Part shown: positions 18,456 to 27,336 of the stretch, piece by piece
How positions within the stretch are numbered: position 1 is the first letter of the stretch
How the letters are laid out: the number at the start of each line of letters is the position of its first letter
Assembly (NCBI GenBank): GCA_017477505.1
Contig: JAFUVQ010000005.1
Coordinates: forward strand, 1 to 64,000
Length of the DNA: 64,000 nt
Source: Eubacterium sp.
Lineage (GTDB): Bacteria; Bacillota; Clostridia; Lachnospirales; Lachnospiraceae
Direction of reading: 5' to 3'
Program-made: the position numbers and the translations under genes
The notes under the pieces: model-generated
Seen by the model: only the letters and a program-made list of their open reading frames with translations
What the model was told of the DNA's origin: nothing
The model's database searches: none

Positions 18456-18857
18456 ATGTCAATGAGCGATCCAATTGCAGATATGCTTACAAGAATTCGT
18501 AATGCAAATACTGCGAAGCATGATACAGTAGATATACCTGCATCTAAGATGAAGCAGGCGATTGCAGACATTCTTCTCAGAGAAGGATACGTTAAGGCAG
18601 TTGACGTTGTAGAAGAAGGCAAGTTCAATACTATCAGAATCACCCTTAAGTATGGTGAGAACAAGAACGAGAGAGTTATCAAGGGACTTAAGAGAATATC
18701 TAAGCCTGGTTTCCGTGTTTATGCAGACACAGAGAATCTTCCTAAGGTACTCGGCGGCCTTGGTATCGCAATCATCTCAACCAATAAGGGAATTCTTACA
18801 GATAAAGAAGCAAGAAAAGAGAACGTTGGTGGAGAAGTTCTTGCGTTCGTTTGGTAA
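18456..18857 (+). CDS. rpsH: 30S ribosomal protein S8
   Basis: This is 133 residues, beginning [14 protein letters not shown] and ending with a [26 protein letters not shown] tail of the S8 type (quoted in two parts: [13 protein letters not shown], then [10 protein letters not shown]). S8 is a primary binder of the 30S platform and, in E. coli, the autogenous repressor of the spc genes. AAGGAGG at 18440-18446 is its ribosome site. Confidence 0.97.
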   Translation: MSMSDPIADMLTRIRNANTAKHDTVDIPASKMKQAIADILLREGYVKAVDVVEEGKFNTIRITLKYGENKNERVIKGLKRISKPGFRVYADTENLPKVLGGLGIAIISTNKGILTDKEARKENVGGEVLAFVW

Positions 18858-18889
18858 TCCACGCATATAATATTAGGAGGTAAAGGCAA

Positions 18890-19429
18890 ATGTCACGTAT
18901 CGGAAGAATGCCTATCGCTATACCGGCAGGAGTAACTGTTACTATAGCAGAAAATAATAAGGTGACTGTAAAGGGACCTAAGGGCGAGCTTGTAAGAGTT
19001 CTCCCGGCTGAGATGGAAATTACTCAGGAAGGTGCCGAAATCGTAGTTAAGAGACCAAATGATCTGAAGAAAATGAAGTCACTTCACGGTCTTACAAGAA
19101 CACTTATAAATAACATGGTAGTCGGAGTAACAAATGGCTATACCAAGACACTTGAAGTTAACGGTGTTGGTTACAGAGCAGCTAAGCAGGGCAAGAAGTT
19201 AGTTCTTAACCTCGGCTACTCACATCCGGTTGAGATGGAAGATCCTGAAGGCCTTTCAACAACAGTTGAAGGTGATAAGATCATCGTTAGCGGTATAGAC
19301 AAGGAAAAGGTTGGCCAGTACGCTGCTGAGATCAGATCTACTAGAGCACCTGAACCATACAAGGGCAAGGGTATCAAGTATGATTATGAAGTAATCAGAC
19401 GTAAGGTTGGTAAGACTGGTAAGAAATAA
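18890..19429 (+). CDS. rplF: 50S ribosomal protein L6
   Basis: This is 179 residues with the N-terminal [14 protein letters not shown] and the C-terminal signature [14 protein letters not shown] of L6, near the GTPase centre. The ribosome site is AGGAGGTAAAGGCAA. It keeps the usual S8-L6-L18-S5 order. Confidence 0.97.
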   Translation: MSRIGRMPIAIPAGVTVTIAENNKVTVKGPKGELVRVLPAEMEITQEGAEIVVKRPNDLKKMKSLHGLTRTLINNMVVGVTNGYTKTLEVNGVGYRAAKQGKKLVLNLGYSHPVEMEDPEGLSTTVEGDKIIVSGIDKEKVGQYAAEIRSTRAPEPYKGKGIKYDYEVIRRKVGKTGKK

Positions 19430-19446
19430 TTAAAGGAGTGAATGAT

Positions 19447-19815
19447 ATGATCAACAAGGAATCAAGAACCGCAATCCGCGAAAAGAAACATCTTAAAATA
19501 CGTAACCGTTTCAGCGGAACTGCTGAAAGACCAAGACTTGCTGTCTTCAGAAGTAATAATCATATGTACGCTCAGATTATTGATGACTCAGTCGGCAAGA
19601 CACTTGCAAGCGCTTCTACAGTTGAGCCAGCAGTTAAGGCTGAGCTTGCAAAGACTAACAATAAGGAAGCAGCTGCATATATAGGAAAGCTTATAGCTGA
19701 GAGAGCAGCAAAGATCGGTGTATCTGAAGTTGTTTTCGACAGAGGCGGTTTCATATATCAGGGTAAGATCAAGGCTTTGGCAGATGCAGCTAGAGAAGCT
19801 GGTCTAGTATTCTAA
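19447..19815 (+). CDS. rplR: 50S ribosomal protein L18
   Basis: This is 122 residues from ATG 19447, starting [25 protein letters not shown] at 19433-19438 is 8 bp upstream of this ATG. An in-frame GTG at 19438 overlaps that site and is rejected. The motifs [20 protein letters not shown] and [13 protein letters not shown] are diagnostic. L18 carries 5S rRNA into the central protuberance with L5. Confidence 0.96.
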   Translation: MINKESRTAIREKKHLKIRNRFSGTAERPRLAVFRSNNHMYAQIIDDSVGKTLASASTVEPAVKAELAKTNNKEAAAYIGKLIAERAAKIGVSEVVFDRGGFIYQGKIKALADAAREAGLVF

Positions 19816-19831
19816 TAAGGAGGAAATAACG

Positions 19832-20338
19832 GTGAAGCAGATTATAGATGCTAATAAATTAGAGCTAGAAGATAGCGTAGTTGCAATCAAGAGAGTTACC
19901 AAGGTTGTTAAAGGTGGACGTAACATGAGATTCTCAGCACTTGTTGTTGTTGGAGATAAGAATGGTCATGTAGGCGTTGGTGTTGGTAAGGCTGCTGAAG
20001 TACCTGAAGCTATCCGTAAGGCAAAGGAAGATGCTATAAAGGGACTTATCGAAGTACCTATAGATGAAAAGGGAAGTATCCCATATGACTACACAGGAAA
20101 GTTCGGAAGTGCAGAAGTGCTTCTTAAGACAGCTCCTGAAGGTACTGGTATCATTGCAGGTGGTCCGGCTCGTTCCGTACTTTCACTTGCAGGTTACAAG
20201 AATATCCGTACAAAGTCACTTGGTTCAAACAATAAGCAGAATGTTGTACTTGCAACTATCGAGGGACTTAAGTCAATTCAGTCCCCTGAAGAGATTGCCA
20301 GACTCCGTGGTAAGTCTGTAGAAGAGATTCTTAACTAG
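19832..20338 (+). CDS. rpsE: 30S ribosomal protein S5
   Basis: This is 168 residues with [17 protein letters not shown] and [18 protein letters not shown], typical of S5, which guards decoding accuracy with S4 and lies at the mRNA entry. GTG is the start after AAGGAGGAAATAACG. It lies 16 bp after rplR. Confidence 0.97.
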   Translation: MKQIIDANKLELEDSVVAIKRVTKVVKGGRNMRFSALVVVGDKNGHVGVGVGKAAEVPEAIRKAKEDAIKGLIEVPIDEKGSIPYDYTGKFGSAEVLLKTAPEGTGIIAGGPARSVLSLAGYKNIRTKSLGSNNKQNVVLATIEGLKSIQSPEEIARLRGKSVEEILN

Positions 20339-20352
20339 GGAGGTAGATCAAA

Positions 20353-20535
20353 ATGGCAGATACAATTAAAGTAACACTTGTAAAATCACCTATTGGCGCA
20401 ATTCCTAAGCATAGAAGAACTGTTGAGGCTCTTGGTCTTACAAAGATGCACAAGACAGTAGAACTTCCAAATAACGATGCTACTAAGGGAATGGTTAATC
20501 AGGTTCGTCATCTTGTTAAAGTAGAAGAAGTTTAG
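20353..20535 (+). CDS. rpmD: 50S ribosomal protein L30
   Basis: This is 60 residues, full length, with VTLVKSPIGAIPKHRRTVEA and GMVNQVRHLVKVEE, as in bacterial L30. The ribosome site GGGAGGTAGATCAAA precedes it. It lies between rpsE and rplO as is standard. Confidence 0.96.
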   Translation: MADTIKVTLVKSPIGAIPKHRRTVEALGLTKMHKTVELPNNDATKGMVNQVRHLVKVEEV

Positions 20536-20548
20536 GAGGTAAAGCGGC

Positions 20549-20989
20549 ATGGATTTATCCAATTTAAAGCCGGCTGAAGGTTCAGTTACACGTGATGATT
20601 TCAGACGTGGACGTGGACACGGTTCAGGCAACGGAAAGACAGCAGGTAAGGGACACAAGGGTCAGAAGGCTCGTTCAGGTGCACCAAGACCTGGTTTCGA
20701 AGGTGGTCAGATGCCACTTTACAGACGTATTCCTAAGAGAGGCTTCACATGCAGAAACTCAAAGGATATCGTTGCTATAAATGTAGATATGCTTAACAGA
20801 TTCGATGATAATACTGAAGTAACAGTAGCTAGTCTCATCGAAGCAGGCATCGTTAAGAATCCAAGAGACGGTGTTAAGATTTTAGGAAATGGAGAGCTCA
20901 CAAAGTGTCTTACTGTTAAGGTAAATGCAGTAAGCAAGGCAGCCGCTGAGAAGATTGAGAAGCTTGGCGGAAAAGTTGAGGTGATGTAG
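20549..20989 (+). CDS. rplO: 50S ribosomal protein L15
   Basis: This is 146 residues. The Gly/Arg-rich N-terminal extension ([20 protein letters not shown]) threads into 23S rRNA, and the C-terminal globular domain is present. The stop codon TAG at 20987-20989 is one base before the secY ATG, so secY translation is coupled to L15. Confidence 0.97.
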   Translation: MDLSNLKPAEGSVTRDDFRRGRGHGSGNGKTAGKGHKGQKARSGAPRPGFEGGQMPLYRRIPKRGFTCRNSKDIVAINVDMLNRFDDNTEVTVASLIEAGIVKNPRDGVKILGNGELTKCLTVKVNAVSKAAAEKIEKLGGKVEVM

Positions 20990-20990
20990 T

Positions 20991-22304
20991 ATGTTTAAAG
21001 GCTTGATTAACGCACTTAAGGTAAAGGAGATCAGAAATGGACTTCTGTTCGCACTTTTTATCTTAGTCGTTGTAAGGCTTGGGTCTCAGATACCTGCTCC
21101 GGGGGTTGATGTAGCAGGCCTCAAAGAGTACCTTGCCAATAACCTAGGTCAGGCAGGGAATCTCTTAGATTCATTTACAGGTGGTTCATTTTCTGAAATG
21201 TCGATTTTCGCTCTCAGCGTAACACCGTACATTACATCTTCCATCATCATGCAGCTCCTTACCATAGCAATTCCTGCTCTGGAAGAGATGCAGAAAGATG
21301 GTGATCAGGGTCGTAAGAAGATGACCGCTATCACAAGATTTGTATCTATAGCACTTGCAGTAATCGAGAGCCTTGGTCTTTCAATCGGCTTCGGCCGTGC
21401 AGGCTATATAGAGAATTACGGATTCCTCAGCGTAGCAGTAATTGTTGTAACACTTACTGCCGGAAGTACAGTCATTATGTGGCTGGGTGAGAGAATCACA
21501 TCCAAGGGTATGGGAAATGGTATTTCCATAATCCTTCTTATAAACATCGTATCAAGAATGCCTAGTGATTTCTATAATCTGTATCAGATGTTCGTTCAGG
21601 GCAAGGATATAGTATATATGGTAATCTCAATCGTAATCATTCTTGGTGTTGTACTTCTTACAACAATACTTACAATAGTACTTCAGGATGCAGAGAGAAG
21701 GATTCCGGTATCATATGCACAGAAGGTACAGGGTAGAAGAATGGTCGGTGGAAGAAGTTCACATATTCCTCTTAAGGTTAATACCGGAAACGTTATGCCG
21801 ATCATCTTCGCATCAACACTTATGTCAGTACCGAATATCGTGATCAACCTTTTCAAGGTTAATGTAAAGAGCAGTGTGGGACAGAAGATAATTGAGGGAC
21901 TCAGCCAGAATTACTGGTTTAGGCCAGGTTATCCATGGGCATATATAGGACTTGCAATATATATCCTGCTTGTACTGTTCTTCGCATATTTCTATACGAC
22001 CATATCCTTCAATCCTATGGAGGTTGCAAACAACCTTAAGAAGGGCGGCGGATTCATTCCGGGTATCAGACCGGGTAAGCCAACCCAGGAGTATCTTAAC
22101 AAGATACTTAATTATATAGTGTTTATCGGAGCAGTCGGACTTATGATCGTTGCGATAATACCTATATTCTTTAATGGAAGATTCAATGCAGACGTTTCAT
22201 TTGGTGGTACATCACTTATCATTATCGTTGGTGTTATCATAGAAACTATCAAGCAGATTGAATCAAAGATGATCGTAAGGAATTATTCAGGATTCCTTAA
22301 GTAA
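20991..22304 (+). CDS. secY: protein translocase subunit SecY
   Basis: This is 437 residues with ten predicted membrane helices. Diagnostic parts are the N-terminal VRLGSQIPAPGVD, the plug region near SFTGGSFSEMSIFALSVTPY, and the cytoplasmic NPMEVANNLKKGGGFIPGIRPG loop that contacts SecA and the ribosome. It forms the core Sec channel. It follows rplO with no gap. Two hairpins follow it before adk. Confidence 0.98.
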   Translation: MFKGLINALKVKEIRNGLLFALFILVVVRLGSQIPAPGVDVAGLKEYLANNLGQAGNLLDSFTGGSFSEMSIFALSVTPYITSSIIMQLLTIAIPALEEMQKDGDQGRKKMTAITRFVSIALAVIESLGLSIGFGRAGYIENYGFLSVAVIVVTLTAGSTVIMWLGERITSKGMGNGISIILLINIVSRMPSDFYNLYQMFVQGKDIVYMVISIVIILGVVLLTTILTIVLQDAERRIPVSYAQKVQGRRMVGGRSSHIPLKVNTGNVMPIIFASTLMSVPNIVINLFKVNVKSSVGQKIIEGLSQNYWFRPGYPWAYIGLAIYILLVLFFAYFYTTISFNPMEVANNLKKGGGFIPGIRPGKPTQEYLNKILNYIVFIGAVGLMIVAIIPIFFNGRFNADVSFGGTSLIIIVGVIIETIKQIESKMIVRNYSGFLK

Positions 22305-22315
22305 GGACTAGAATA

Positions 22316-22388
22316 ACAGGAACATCTTCGGGTTTATCCCGAAGATGCTACCTGTATTTGTTGTATATTAGGAAACTTCGTTTTCTAA
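22316..22388 (+). other. two hairpins between secY and adk
   Basis: The first is a 10-bp perfect stem (22323-22332 with 22338-22347), extended by ACAGG/CCTGT across an internal loop (22316-22355). The second is an 8-bp stem closed by CTTCG (22368-22388). Neither has a following T-run, so they look like attenuating or RNA-processing structures rather than full terminators. Confidence 0.55.
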
Positions 22389-22483
22389 ATGCAATATTAA
22401 GAGGAGCTGTGAGAGTCTTGCTCCTGAACAGTTGACAGTAACATAACAGTTGTATTAGTTAGGGCATGCCCGGGGAGAATTGT

Positions 22484-23125
22484 ATGAAGATAATTATGTT
22501 AGGTGCACCTGGTGCCGGTAAGGGTACACAGGCAAAGATGATCGCAGCAAAGTATAGCATACCTCATATCTCAACAGGAGATATATTCAGAGCTAATATT
22601 AAGCAGGGTACAGAACTTGGTCAGAAGGCTAAGGAATATATGGATAAAGGTCTTCTTGTTCCGGATGAACTTGTTGTAGACCTTATAATGGACAGATTCC
22701 AGCAGGATGATGCAAAGAACGGTTATGTTCTTGACGGATTCCCGAGAACAATACCTCAGGCAGAGGCACTTGATAAGGCACTTGCTGCAGCAGGCGAAGC
22801 AGTTGACTTTGCTATAAATGTAGAAGTACCTGATGAAAATATCGTGAACAGAATGTCAGGCAGAAGAGCCTGCGTTGGATGTGGTGCTACATATCATATC
22901 GTATACAATGCACCAAAGGTTGAAGGCGTGTGCGACACATGTGGTGAAAAGCTGATCCTCAGAGATGATGATAAGCCGGAAACAGTTCTTAACAGACTTT
23001 CAGTATATCATGAGCAGACACAGCCGCTCATTGACTACTACACAGAGAAGGGCATCGAGAAGGAAGTTGACGGAACACAGGATATGAACAAAGTATTTGA
23101 TGACATTGTTGCCATACTTGGTTAA
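22484..23125 (+). CDS. adk: adenylate kinase
   Basis: This is 213 residues, starting [16 protein letters not shown] (P-loop). The lid carries four cysteines, C130-x2-C133 and C150-x2-C153, the zinc-binding lid of Gram-positive enzymes. DGFPRT at 84-89 binds AMP. It interconverts AMP+ATP and 2 ADP. The ATG at 22484 follows GGGGAG; an upstream in-frame ATG at 22466 would add six residues and lacks a site. The usual next genes map and a KOW-domain gene are missing here; infA follows after 15 bp. Confidence 0.97.
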   Translation: MKIIMLGAPGAGKGTQAKMIAAKYSIPHISTGDIFRANIKQGTELGQKAKEYMDKGLLVPDELVVDLIMDRFQQDDAKNGYVLDGFPRTIPQAEALDKALAAAGEAVDFAINVEVPDENIVNRMSGRRACVGCGATYHIVYNAPKVEGVCDTCGEKLILRDDDKPETVLNRLSVYHEQTQPLIDYYTEKGIEKEVDGTQDMNKVFDDIVAILG

Positions 23126-23140
23126 CGGAGGATTTAGTTT

Positions 23141-23359
23141 ATGTCAAAATCAGATGAGATCGAATGCGAAGGAACAGTAATAGAGAAGCTTCCAAATGCA
23201 ATGTTTCAGGTAGAACTTGAAAATGGTCACCAGATTCTTGCACATATAAGCGGCAAACTCAGGATGAATTATATCAAGATTCTTCCTGGTGATAAGGTAA
23301 CGGTAGTTCTCTCTCCATATGACCTTTCAAAAGGCAGAATTACATGGAGAGCTAAATAA
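23141..23359 (+). CDS. infA: translation initiation factor IF-1
   Basis: This is 72 residues of OB fold, the standard size, with [20 protein letters not shown] and GRITWRAK at the end. IF-1 binds the 30S A site during initiation. The ribosome site is GGAGGATTTAGTTT. It directly follows adk. Confidence 0.97.
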   Translation: MSKSDEIECEGTVIEKLPNAMFQVELENGHQILAHISGKLRMNYIKILPGDKVTVVLSPYDLSKGRITWRAK

Positions 23360-23367
23360 AAAAATGC

Positions 23368-23397
23368 TTGCATTTCATGGCACTGCTGTGATAGAAT
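23368..23397 (+). promoter_or_regulatory. candidate internal promoter before rpmJ
   Basis: TTGCAT (23368-23373), an 18-bp spacer and TAGAAT (23392-23397) lie in the gap between infA and rpmJ. The -35 is the same TTGCAT as in the rpsJ and ecfA promoters. It could give extra transcription of rpmJ and the alpha operon. Confidence 0.5.
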
Positions 23398-23437
23398 AGC
23401 AATTTGCAGAGACTTTATGCGAAAGGAGAGTATTTTA

Positions 23438-23551
23438 ATGAAGGTTAGAGCATCAGTTAAACCGATTTGCGACAAGTGCAAAGTCATTAAAAGAAAAGGC
23501 AGAGTTCTTATAATCTGCGAAAATCCAAAGCACAAGCAGCGTCAGGGTTAA
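23438..23551 (+). CDS. rpmJ: 50S ribosomal protein L36
   Basis: This is a 37-residue protein beginning [20 protein letters not shown], with the zinc ribbon C11-x2-C14...C27-x4-H32. It is the short zinc-type L36. AAAGGAG at 23422-23428 precedes the ATG. It is the smallest ribosomal protein gene in the window and ends 315 bp before rpsM. Confidence 0.97.
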   Translation: MKVRASVKPICDKCKVIKRKGRVLIICENPKHKQRQG

Positions 23552-23866
23552 TTATTATTTAACTCATGATGTATAGAAAGTCAGAGGAAGACATTTAGGA
23601 TGATAGCCCATCTATAACTATGTCCTCCATTTTGTGCGTTAGATGCATTATTCCGTGTATCTATGAAGACTTTAATGCGGCTGTAGCGTCTTAGAAGACC
23701 TTTAGTTATGTGATGTGTAACCGGGGTAGGATGCTATGTTTACTAATATGGAAGAAATGTCAAAGGGTCGGGTATACATTTCACCCTCTGATCCATACAG
23801 AGGATACCAGTGGCGGACGTTTCATTTACAGACTAACTTTTTATTTTTATTTCGGAGGTAAACAAG
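23552..23866 (+). other. 315-bp leader before rpsM-rpsK-rpsD-rpoA-rplQ
   Basis: No ORF with a ribosome site is seen. A hairpin CCTCTG/CAGAGG (23785-23803) is extended by GGTAT (23771-23775) pairing with ATACC (23804-23808), shortly before the rpsM ribosome site GGAGG. Because rpsD (S4) is in this operon, the stretch is a candidate S4-type autogenous leader, by analogy with the E. coli alpha operon. I cannot confirm a pseudoknot by eye. Confidence 0.45.
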
Positions 23867-24235
23867 ATGGCTCGTATTTCAGGTGTAGATTTACCTAGAG
23901 AAAAGCGTGTCGAGATAGGCCTTACATATATCTATGGTATAGGTCTTACTACATCAAAGAACATTCTCGCTAAAGCAGAAGTAAATCCTGACACAAGAGT
24001 TAAGGATCTTACAGATGACGAAGTTAGAAAGATAAGCGATATTATCAATGAAGAAGTTATGGTAGAAGGTGATCTCAGAAGAGAGACAGCTCTTAATATC
24101 AAGCGTCTTCAGGAAATCGGTTGTTATCGTGGAATCCGTCACAGAAAGGGACTTCCTGTACGTGGACAGAACACAAAGAACAATGCACGTACACGTAAAG
24201 GACCAAAGAAGACGGTTGCAAACAAGAAGAAGTAA
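23867..24235 (+). CDS. rpsM: 30S ribosomal protein S13
   Basis: This is 122 residues with [20 protein letters not shown] at the start and the [20 protein letters not shown] tail, diagnostic of S13, which bridges the subunits and touches the P-site tRNA. It is preceded by CGGAGGTAAACAAG. It is first in the alpha operon group. Confidence 0.97.
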   Translation: MARISGVDLPREKRVEIGLTYIYGIGLTTSKNILAKAEVNPDTRVKDLTDDEVRKISDIINEEVMVEGDLRRETALNIKRLQEIGCYRGIRHRKGLPVRGQNTKNNARTRKGPKKTVANKKK

Positions 24236-24257
24236 TTCGTAGGAGGATGTTAAACGC

Positions 24258-24659
24258 ATGGCAGCTAATACTAAAGGCGTTAAGAAGAACGCAAAGAAGC
24301 GTAATAGAAAAAATGTTGAACATGGACAGGCTCATATTCAGTCTTCTTTCAATAACACAATAGTAACATTAACAGATGCAGAAGGTAATGCTCTTTCATG
24401 GGCAAGTGCAGGCGGACTTGGCTTCAGAGGTTCAAAGAAGTCAACACCTTATGCTGCTCAGATGGCAGCAGAGACAGCTTGCAAGGCTGCAGCTCCTTAT
24501 GGACTTAAGACAGTTGATGTTATGGTAAAAGGACCGGGAAGTGGCCGTGAGGCAGCTATCCGTGCACTTGCAGCAAACGGTCTTGAAGTGCTTACCATTA
24601 AGGACGTTACTCCGGTACCACACAACGGATGCCGCCCACCAAAGAGAAGAAGAGTCTGA
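24258..24659 (+). CDS. rpsK: 30S ribosomal protein S11
   Basis: This is 133 residues with [15 protein letters not shown] and the C-terminal [17 protein letters not shown] motif of S11, on the 30S platform near the E site. AGGAGGATGTTAAACGC is the ribosome site. It lies 22 bp after rpsM. Confidence 0.97.
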   Translation: MAANTKGVKKNAKKRNRKNVEHGQAHIQSSFNNTIVTLTDAEGNALSWASAGGLGFRGSKKSTPYAAQMAAETACKAAAPYGLKTVDVMVKGPGSGREAAIRALAANGLEVLTIKDVTPVPHNGCRPPKRRRV

Positions 24660-24678
24660 TTAGGAGGTACATGGAATT

Positions 24679-25272
24679 ATGGCAATAGATAGAACACCGG
24701 TTCTCAAGAGATGTAGATCACTTGGTATGGAACCTATGTATCTTGGCGTAAACAAGAAGTCAAGAAGAAGATTAACAAGAACTAACAGAAAGGTTAGTGA
24801 ATATGGACTTCAGCTTCGTGAGAAGCAGAAGGCAAAGTTCATTTACGGAGTTCAGGAGAAGCCTTTCCGTAATCTTTATGAGAAGGCTGAGAGAATGCCA
24901 GGTGTTGTTGGTGAGAACCTTATGCTCCTTCTTGAGGAGAGACTTGACAACATAGTATTCCGTATGGGCTTCGCAAGAACAAGAAGAGAAGCAAGACAGA
25001 TCGTTTCTCACAGACATGTTCTTGTAAATGGTAAGATCGTTAATATCCCATCATACAGAATTTCTGCAGGGGATAAGATTGAAATCAAAGAGAAGAGCAA
25101 GTCTCTTCAGAGATTTAAGGATATTGTTGAAGCTAACGGACAGGTTACTGTTCCTGCATGGCTTACAGCAAGCAGTGAGACACTTTCAGGTGAAATCCTT
25201 CAGCTTCCTATCAGAGAGCAGATTGATGTTCCTGTAAATGAGACCCTCATAGTCGAGTTATACTCTAAGTAA
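24679..25272 (+). CDS. rpsD: 30S ribosomal protein S4
   Basis: This is 197 residues with an S4 RNA-binding domain ([18 protein letters not shown], then [15 protein letters not shown]). The N-terminal segment has a single cysteine (C12 in [10 protein letters not shown]), so no zinc site is evident. S4 starts 30S assembly and may repress this operon. GGAGGTACATGGAATT precedes the ATG. Here rpsD is inside the alpha operon, unlike in Bacillus. Confidence 0.97.
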   Translation: MAIDRTPVLKRCRSLGMEPMYLGVNKKSRRRLTRTNRKVSEYGLQLREKQKAKFIYGVQEKPFRNLYEKAERMPGVVGENLMLLLEERLDNIVFRMGFARTRREARQIVSHRHVLVNGKIVNIPSYRISAGDKIEIKEKSKSLQRFKDIVEANGQVTVPAWLTASSETLSGEILQLPIREQIDVPVNETLIVELYSK

Positions 25273-25307
25273 GATAAAAATTATACTTATAGATGCAACA
25301 GCTTCCG

Positions 25308-25377
25308 CTATATATACATTCTGCTCCGAAATGCCGGGCTTAATGCTAAAGTATTTAGAGGCATTATGTATATATAG
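25308..25377 (+). other. long-range inverted repeat before rpoA
   Basis: A perfect 12-bp inverted repeat (25308-25319 with 25366-25377) encloses a 46-nt internal segment. The arms can extend outward (CTTC...GAAG with a small bulge). It lies in the 141-bp gap between rpsD and rpoA and ends 37 bp before the rpoA start. It probably forms a tall mRNA hairpin used for processing or to set rpoA expression. Confidence 0.6.
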
Positions 25378-25413
25378 AAGGGGCAGCAAAAGTAAAATGT
25401 AGGAGGGAAAAAA

Positions 25414-26367
25414 GTGTTCGAATTCGAAAAACCAGGAATAGAGATAGTTGAACAGTCTGATGACAATAAGTACGGAAGATTCGTAGTTGAACCGCTCGAA
25501 AGAGGATATGGTACAACTCTTGGTAATTCCCTTAGAAGAATCATGCTTTCTTCACTTCCGGGTACTGCAGTAAGCTTCGTAAAGATCAAAGGAGTTCTTC
25601 ATGAGTTTACTTCTATACCGGGCGTAAAAGAAGATGTAACAGAGATCATCATGAATATCAAGGATCTCCATATCAAGAACAACTCCAGCATCAACGAGCC
25701 TAAGATTGCTTACATCGAGGCTGAAGGTGATAAGGTTGTTACTGCCGGCGACATCAACGTTGACGGTGATATCGAGATACTCAATCCTGATCTTGTAATA
25801 GCTAACTTAAACGGTCCTGATGCTAAGCTTGAGATGGAGCTTACTATCACAAACGGACGTGGTTATGTCAGCGCTGAGAAGAACAAGGAGCGTGATACAG
25901 CTATAGACGTTATAGCAGTAGATTCTAATTACACTCCTGTTGAGAGAGTTAATCTTACAGTTGAGAATACCCGTGTTGGTCAGATCACTGATTATGATAA
26001 GCTCACTCTTGATGTTTACACAAACGGTACACTTGCACCTGATGAGGCTGTCAGCCTTGCAGCAAAGGTACTCAGTGAGCATCTTGACCTCTTCATCAAC
26101 CTTTCCGATAAGGCAAATGAAGTCAGCGTAATGGTTGAAAAGGAAGAGGAAGTTGTAGATGACGTTATAGACATGAATATCGACGAACTTGAGCTTTCAG
26201 TTCGTTCATTCAATTGTCTTAAGAGAGCCGGTATTAATACAGTCAGAGAGCTCTGCGACAGAACACCTGAGGATATGATGAAGGTTCGTAACCTTGGTCG
26301 TAAGTCTCTTGATGAAGTTCTTGCCAAGCTTAAGGAACTCGGACTTGCACTTCGTACAGGCGAATAA
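25414..26367 (+). CDS. rpoA: RNA polymerase alpha subunit
   Basis: This is 317 residues, normal for Firmicutes. The N-terminal dimerisation domain has [18 protein letters not shown], and the C-terminal domain has [18 protein letters not shown] and [13 protein letters not shown], the DNA- and activator-binding helices. GTG is the start after AGGAGGGAAAAAA. It is encoded between rpsD and rplQ as is usual. Confidence 0.98.
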   Translation: MFEFEKPGIEIVEQSDDNKYGRFVVEPLERGYGTTLGNSLRRIMLSSLPGTAVSFVKIKGVLHEFTSIPGVKEDVTEIIMNIKDLHIKNNSSINEPKIAYIEAEGDKVVTAGDINVDGDIEILNPDLVIANLNGPDAKLEMELTITNGRGYVSAEKNKERDTAIDVIAVDSNYTPVERVNLTVENTRVGQITDYDKLTLDVYTNGTLAPDEAVSLAAKVLSEHLDLFINLSDKANEVSVMVEKEEEVVDDVIDMNIDELELSVRSFNCLKRAGINTVRELCDRTPEDMMKVRNLGRKSLDEVLAKLKELGLALRTGE

Positions 26368-26473
26368 TAAATACATTTACCACTAAAGCGGAAGTATACC
26401 TCGGACGCCTTATAAGAGGAAAGAGGAAGTACGCATAGTGAAGGCCTGAAAACAGGCGAGAAAGGATAAAATC

Positions 26474-27010
26474 ATGGCAATGTACAGAAAACTTGGTAAG
26501 AAGTCAGACCAGAGAAAAGCACTTCTTAGAAATCAGGTAACACAGCTTATCTATCACGGAAAGATCAAGACAACCGAAGCCAGAGCTAAGGAAGTTCGTA
26601 AGATCGCTGAGCACCTCATAACACTTGCTGTTAAAGAGAAAGATAACTTCGAAGAAGTTAAGGTTATGGCTAAGGTTGCTGATAAGGATAAGGACGGAAA
26701 GAGAATCAAGGAAGTTGTAAATGGTAAGAAGGTAACTAAGTACCATGAAGAAGAGAAGACAATCAAGAAGGATCTTCCTTCAAGACTTCACGCAAGACGC
26801 GAGATGCTCAAGGTTCTTTACCCTGTAGTAGAGATTCCTGAGGAAGCTGCTGGCAAGAAGAGAGGTACCAAGAAGGTTGACCTTACAGATAAGCTTTTCA
26901 GCGAATATGCTCCTAAGTATGCTGATCGTAAGGGCGGTTACACAAGAATCGTTAAGATCGGCCAGAGAAAGGGCGACGGAGCTCTTGAAGTAATACTTGA
27001 GCTTGTATAA
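26474..27010 (+). CDS. rplQ: 50S ribosomal protein L17 with an internal insertion
   Basis: This is 178 residues, compared with about 113-130 for most bacterial L17. The N-terminal half is typical ([20 protein letters not shown] and [18 protein letters not shown]), and the C-terminal [15 protein letters not shown] is intact. The extra charged, lysine-rich segment (about residues 60-150, with [19 protein letters not shown]) replaces the normal short linker. A similar expansion is, to my recollection, seen in related Lachnospiraceae. It is the last gene of the superoperon, followed by a terminator. Confidence 0.93.
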   Translation: MAMYRKLGKKSDQRKALLRNQVTQLIYHGKIKTTEARAKEVRKIAEHLITLAVKEKDNFEEVKVMAKVADKDKDGKRIKEVVNGKKVTKYHEEEKTIKKDLPSRLHARREMLKVLYPVVEIPEEAAGKKRGTKKVDLTDKLFSEYAPKYADRKGGYTRIVKIGQRKGDGALEVILELV

Positions 27011-27076
27011 TAGTTGATAGCGTTTGATATTGTTTGATAGCGCATAATCAGCAGAAATTACACAAAAATCAGGAAG

Positions 27077-27109
27077 ACAGTTTGTATCTACAGACTGTAT
27101 TCTTTTTTT
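27077..27109 (+). terminator. terminator of the S10-spc-alpha superoperon
   Basis: A 9-bp stem ACAGTTTGT/ACAGACTGT (27077-27085 with 27090-27098, one G.T pair) with loop ATCT is followed by a run of seven T at 27103-27109. It ends ribosomal transcription before the accessory block. Confidence 0.75.
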
Positions 27110-27213
27110 GTCTGAAGACTGAATTTTTCTATGAATACCTATGTCATGAATCCATCTACGAATGGCTATGTCATGTATTTTTCTGCGAAAGGCCGGGATA
27201 CGGATTAAAGTAC

Positions 27214-27310
27214 TTTAATTTTACACAAAAATTTGTTATAATTTTAGAGAAATATGTGCATTTTTGATTATTAATCAAAATCCGAATAAAGCGTGTCGTT
27301 CACGACATGC
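27214..27310 (+). promoter_or_regulatory. candidate promoter and two palindromes before the accessory block
   Basis: TATAAT at 27237-27242, with a weak TTTAAT at 27214-27219 and a 17-bp spacer, makes a plausible promoter. A perfect 19-bp palindrome, TTTTGATTA-T-TAATCAAAA (27262-27280), sits about 20 bp after the -10, and a second near-perfect inverted repeat (27291-27310, GTGTCGT/ACGACAT core) follows. Both fall in the 5' leader of the acyl-activating enzyme gene and look like operators or a regulatory hairpin pair. The rest of the 326-bp gap (27011-27336) holds only the rplQ terminator. Confidence 0.5.
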
Positions 27311-27336
27311 ACATAAAGAATAAGTGAGAAGTAGAA

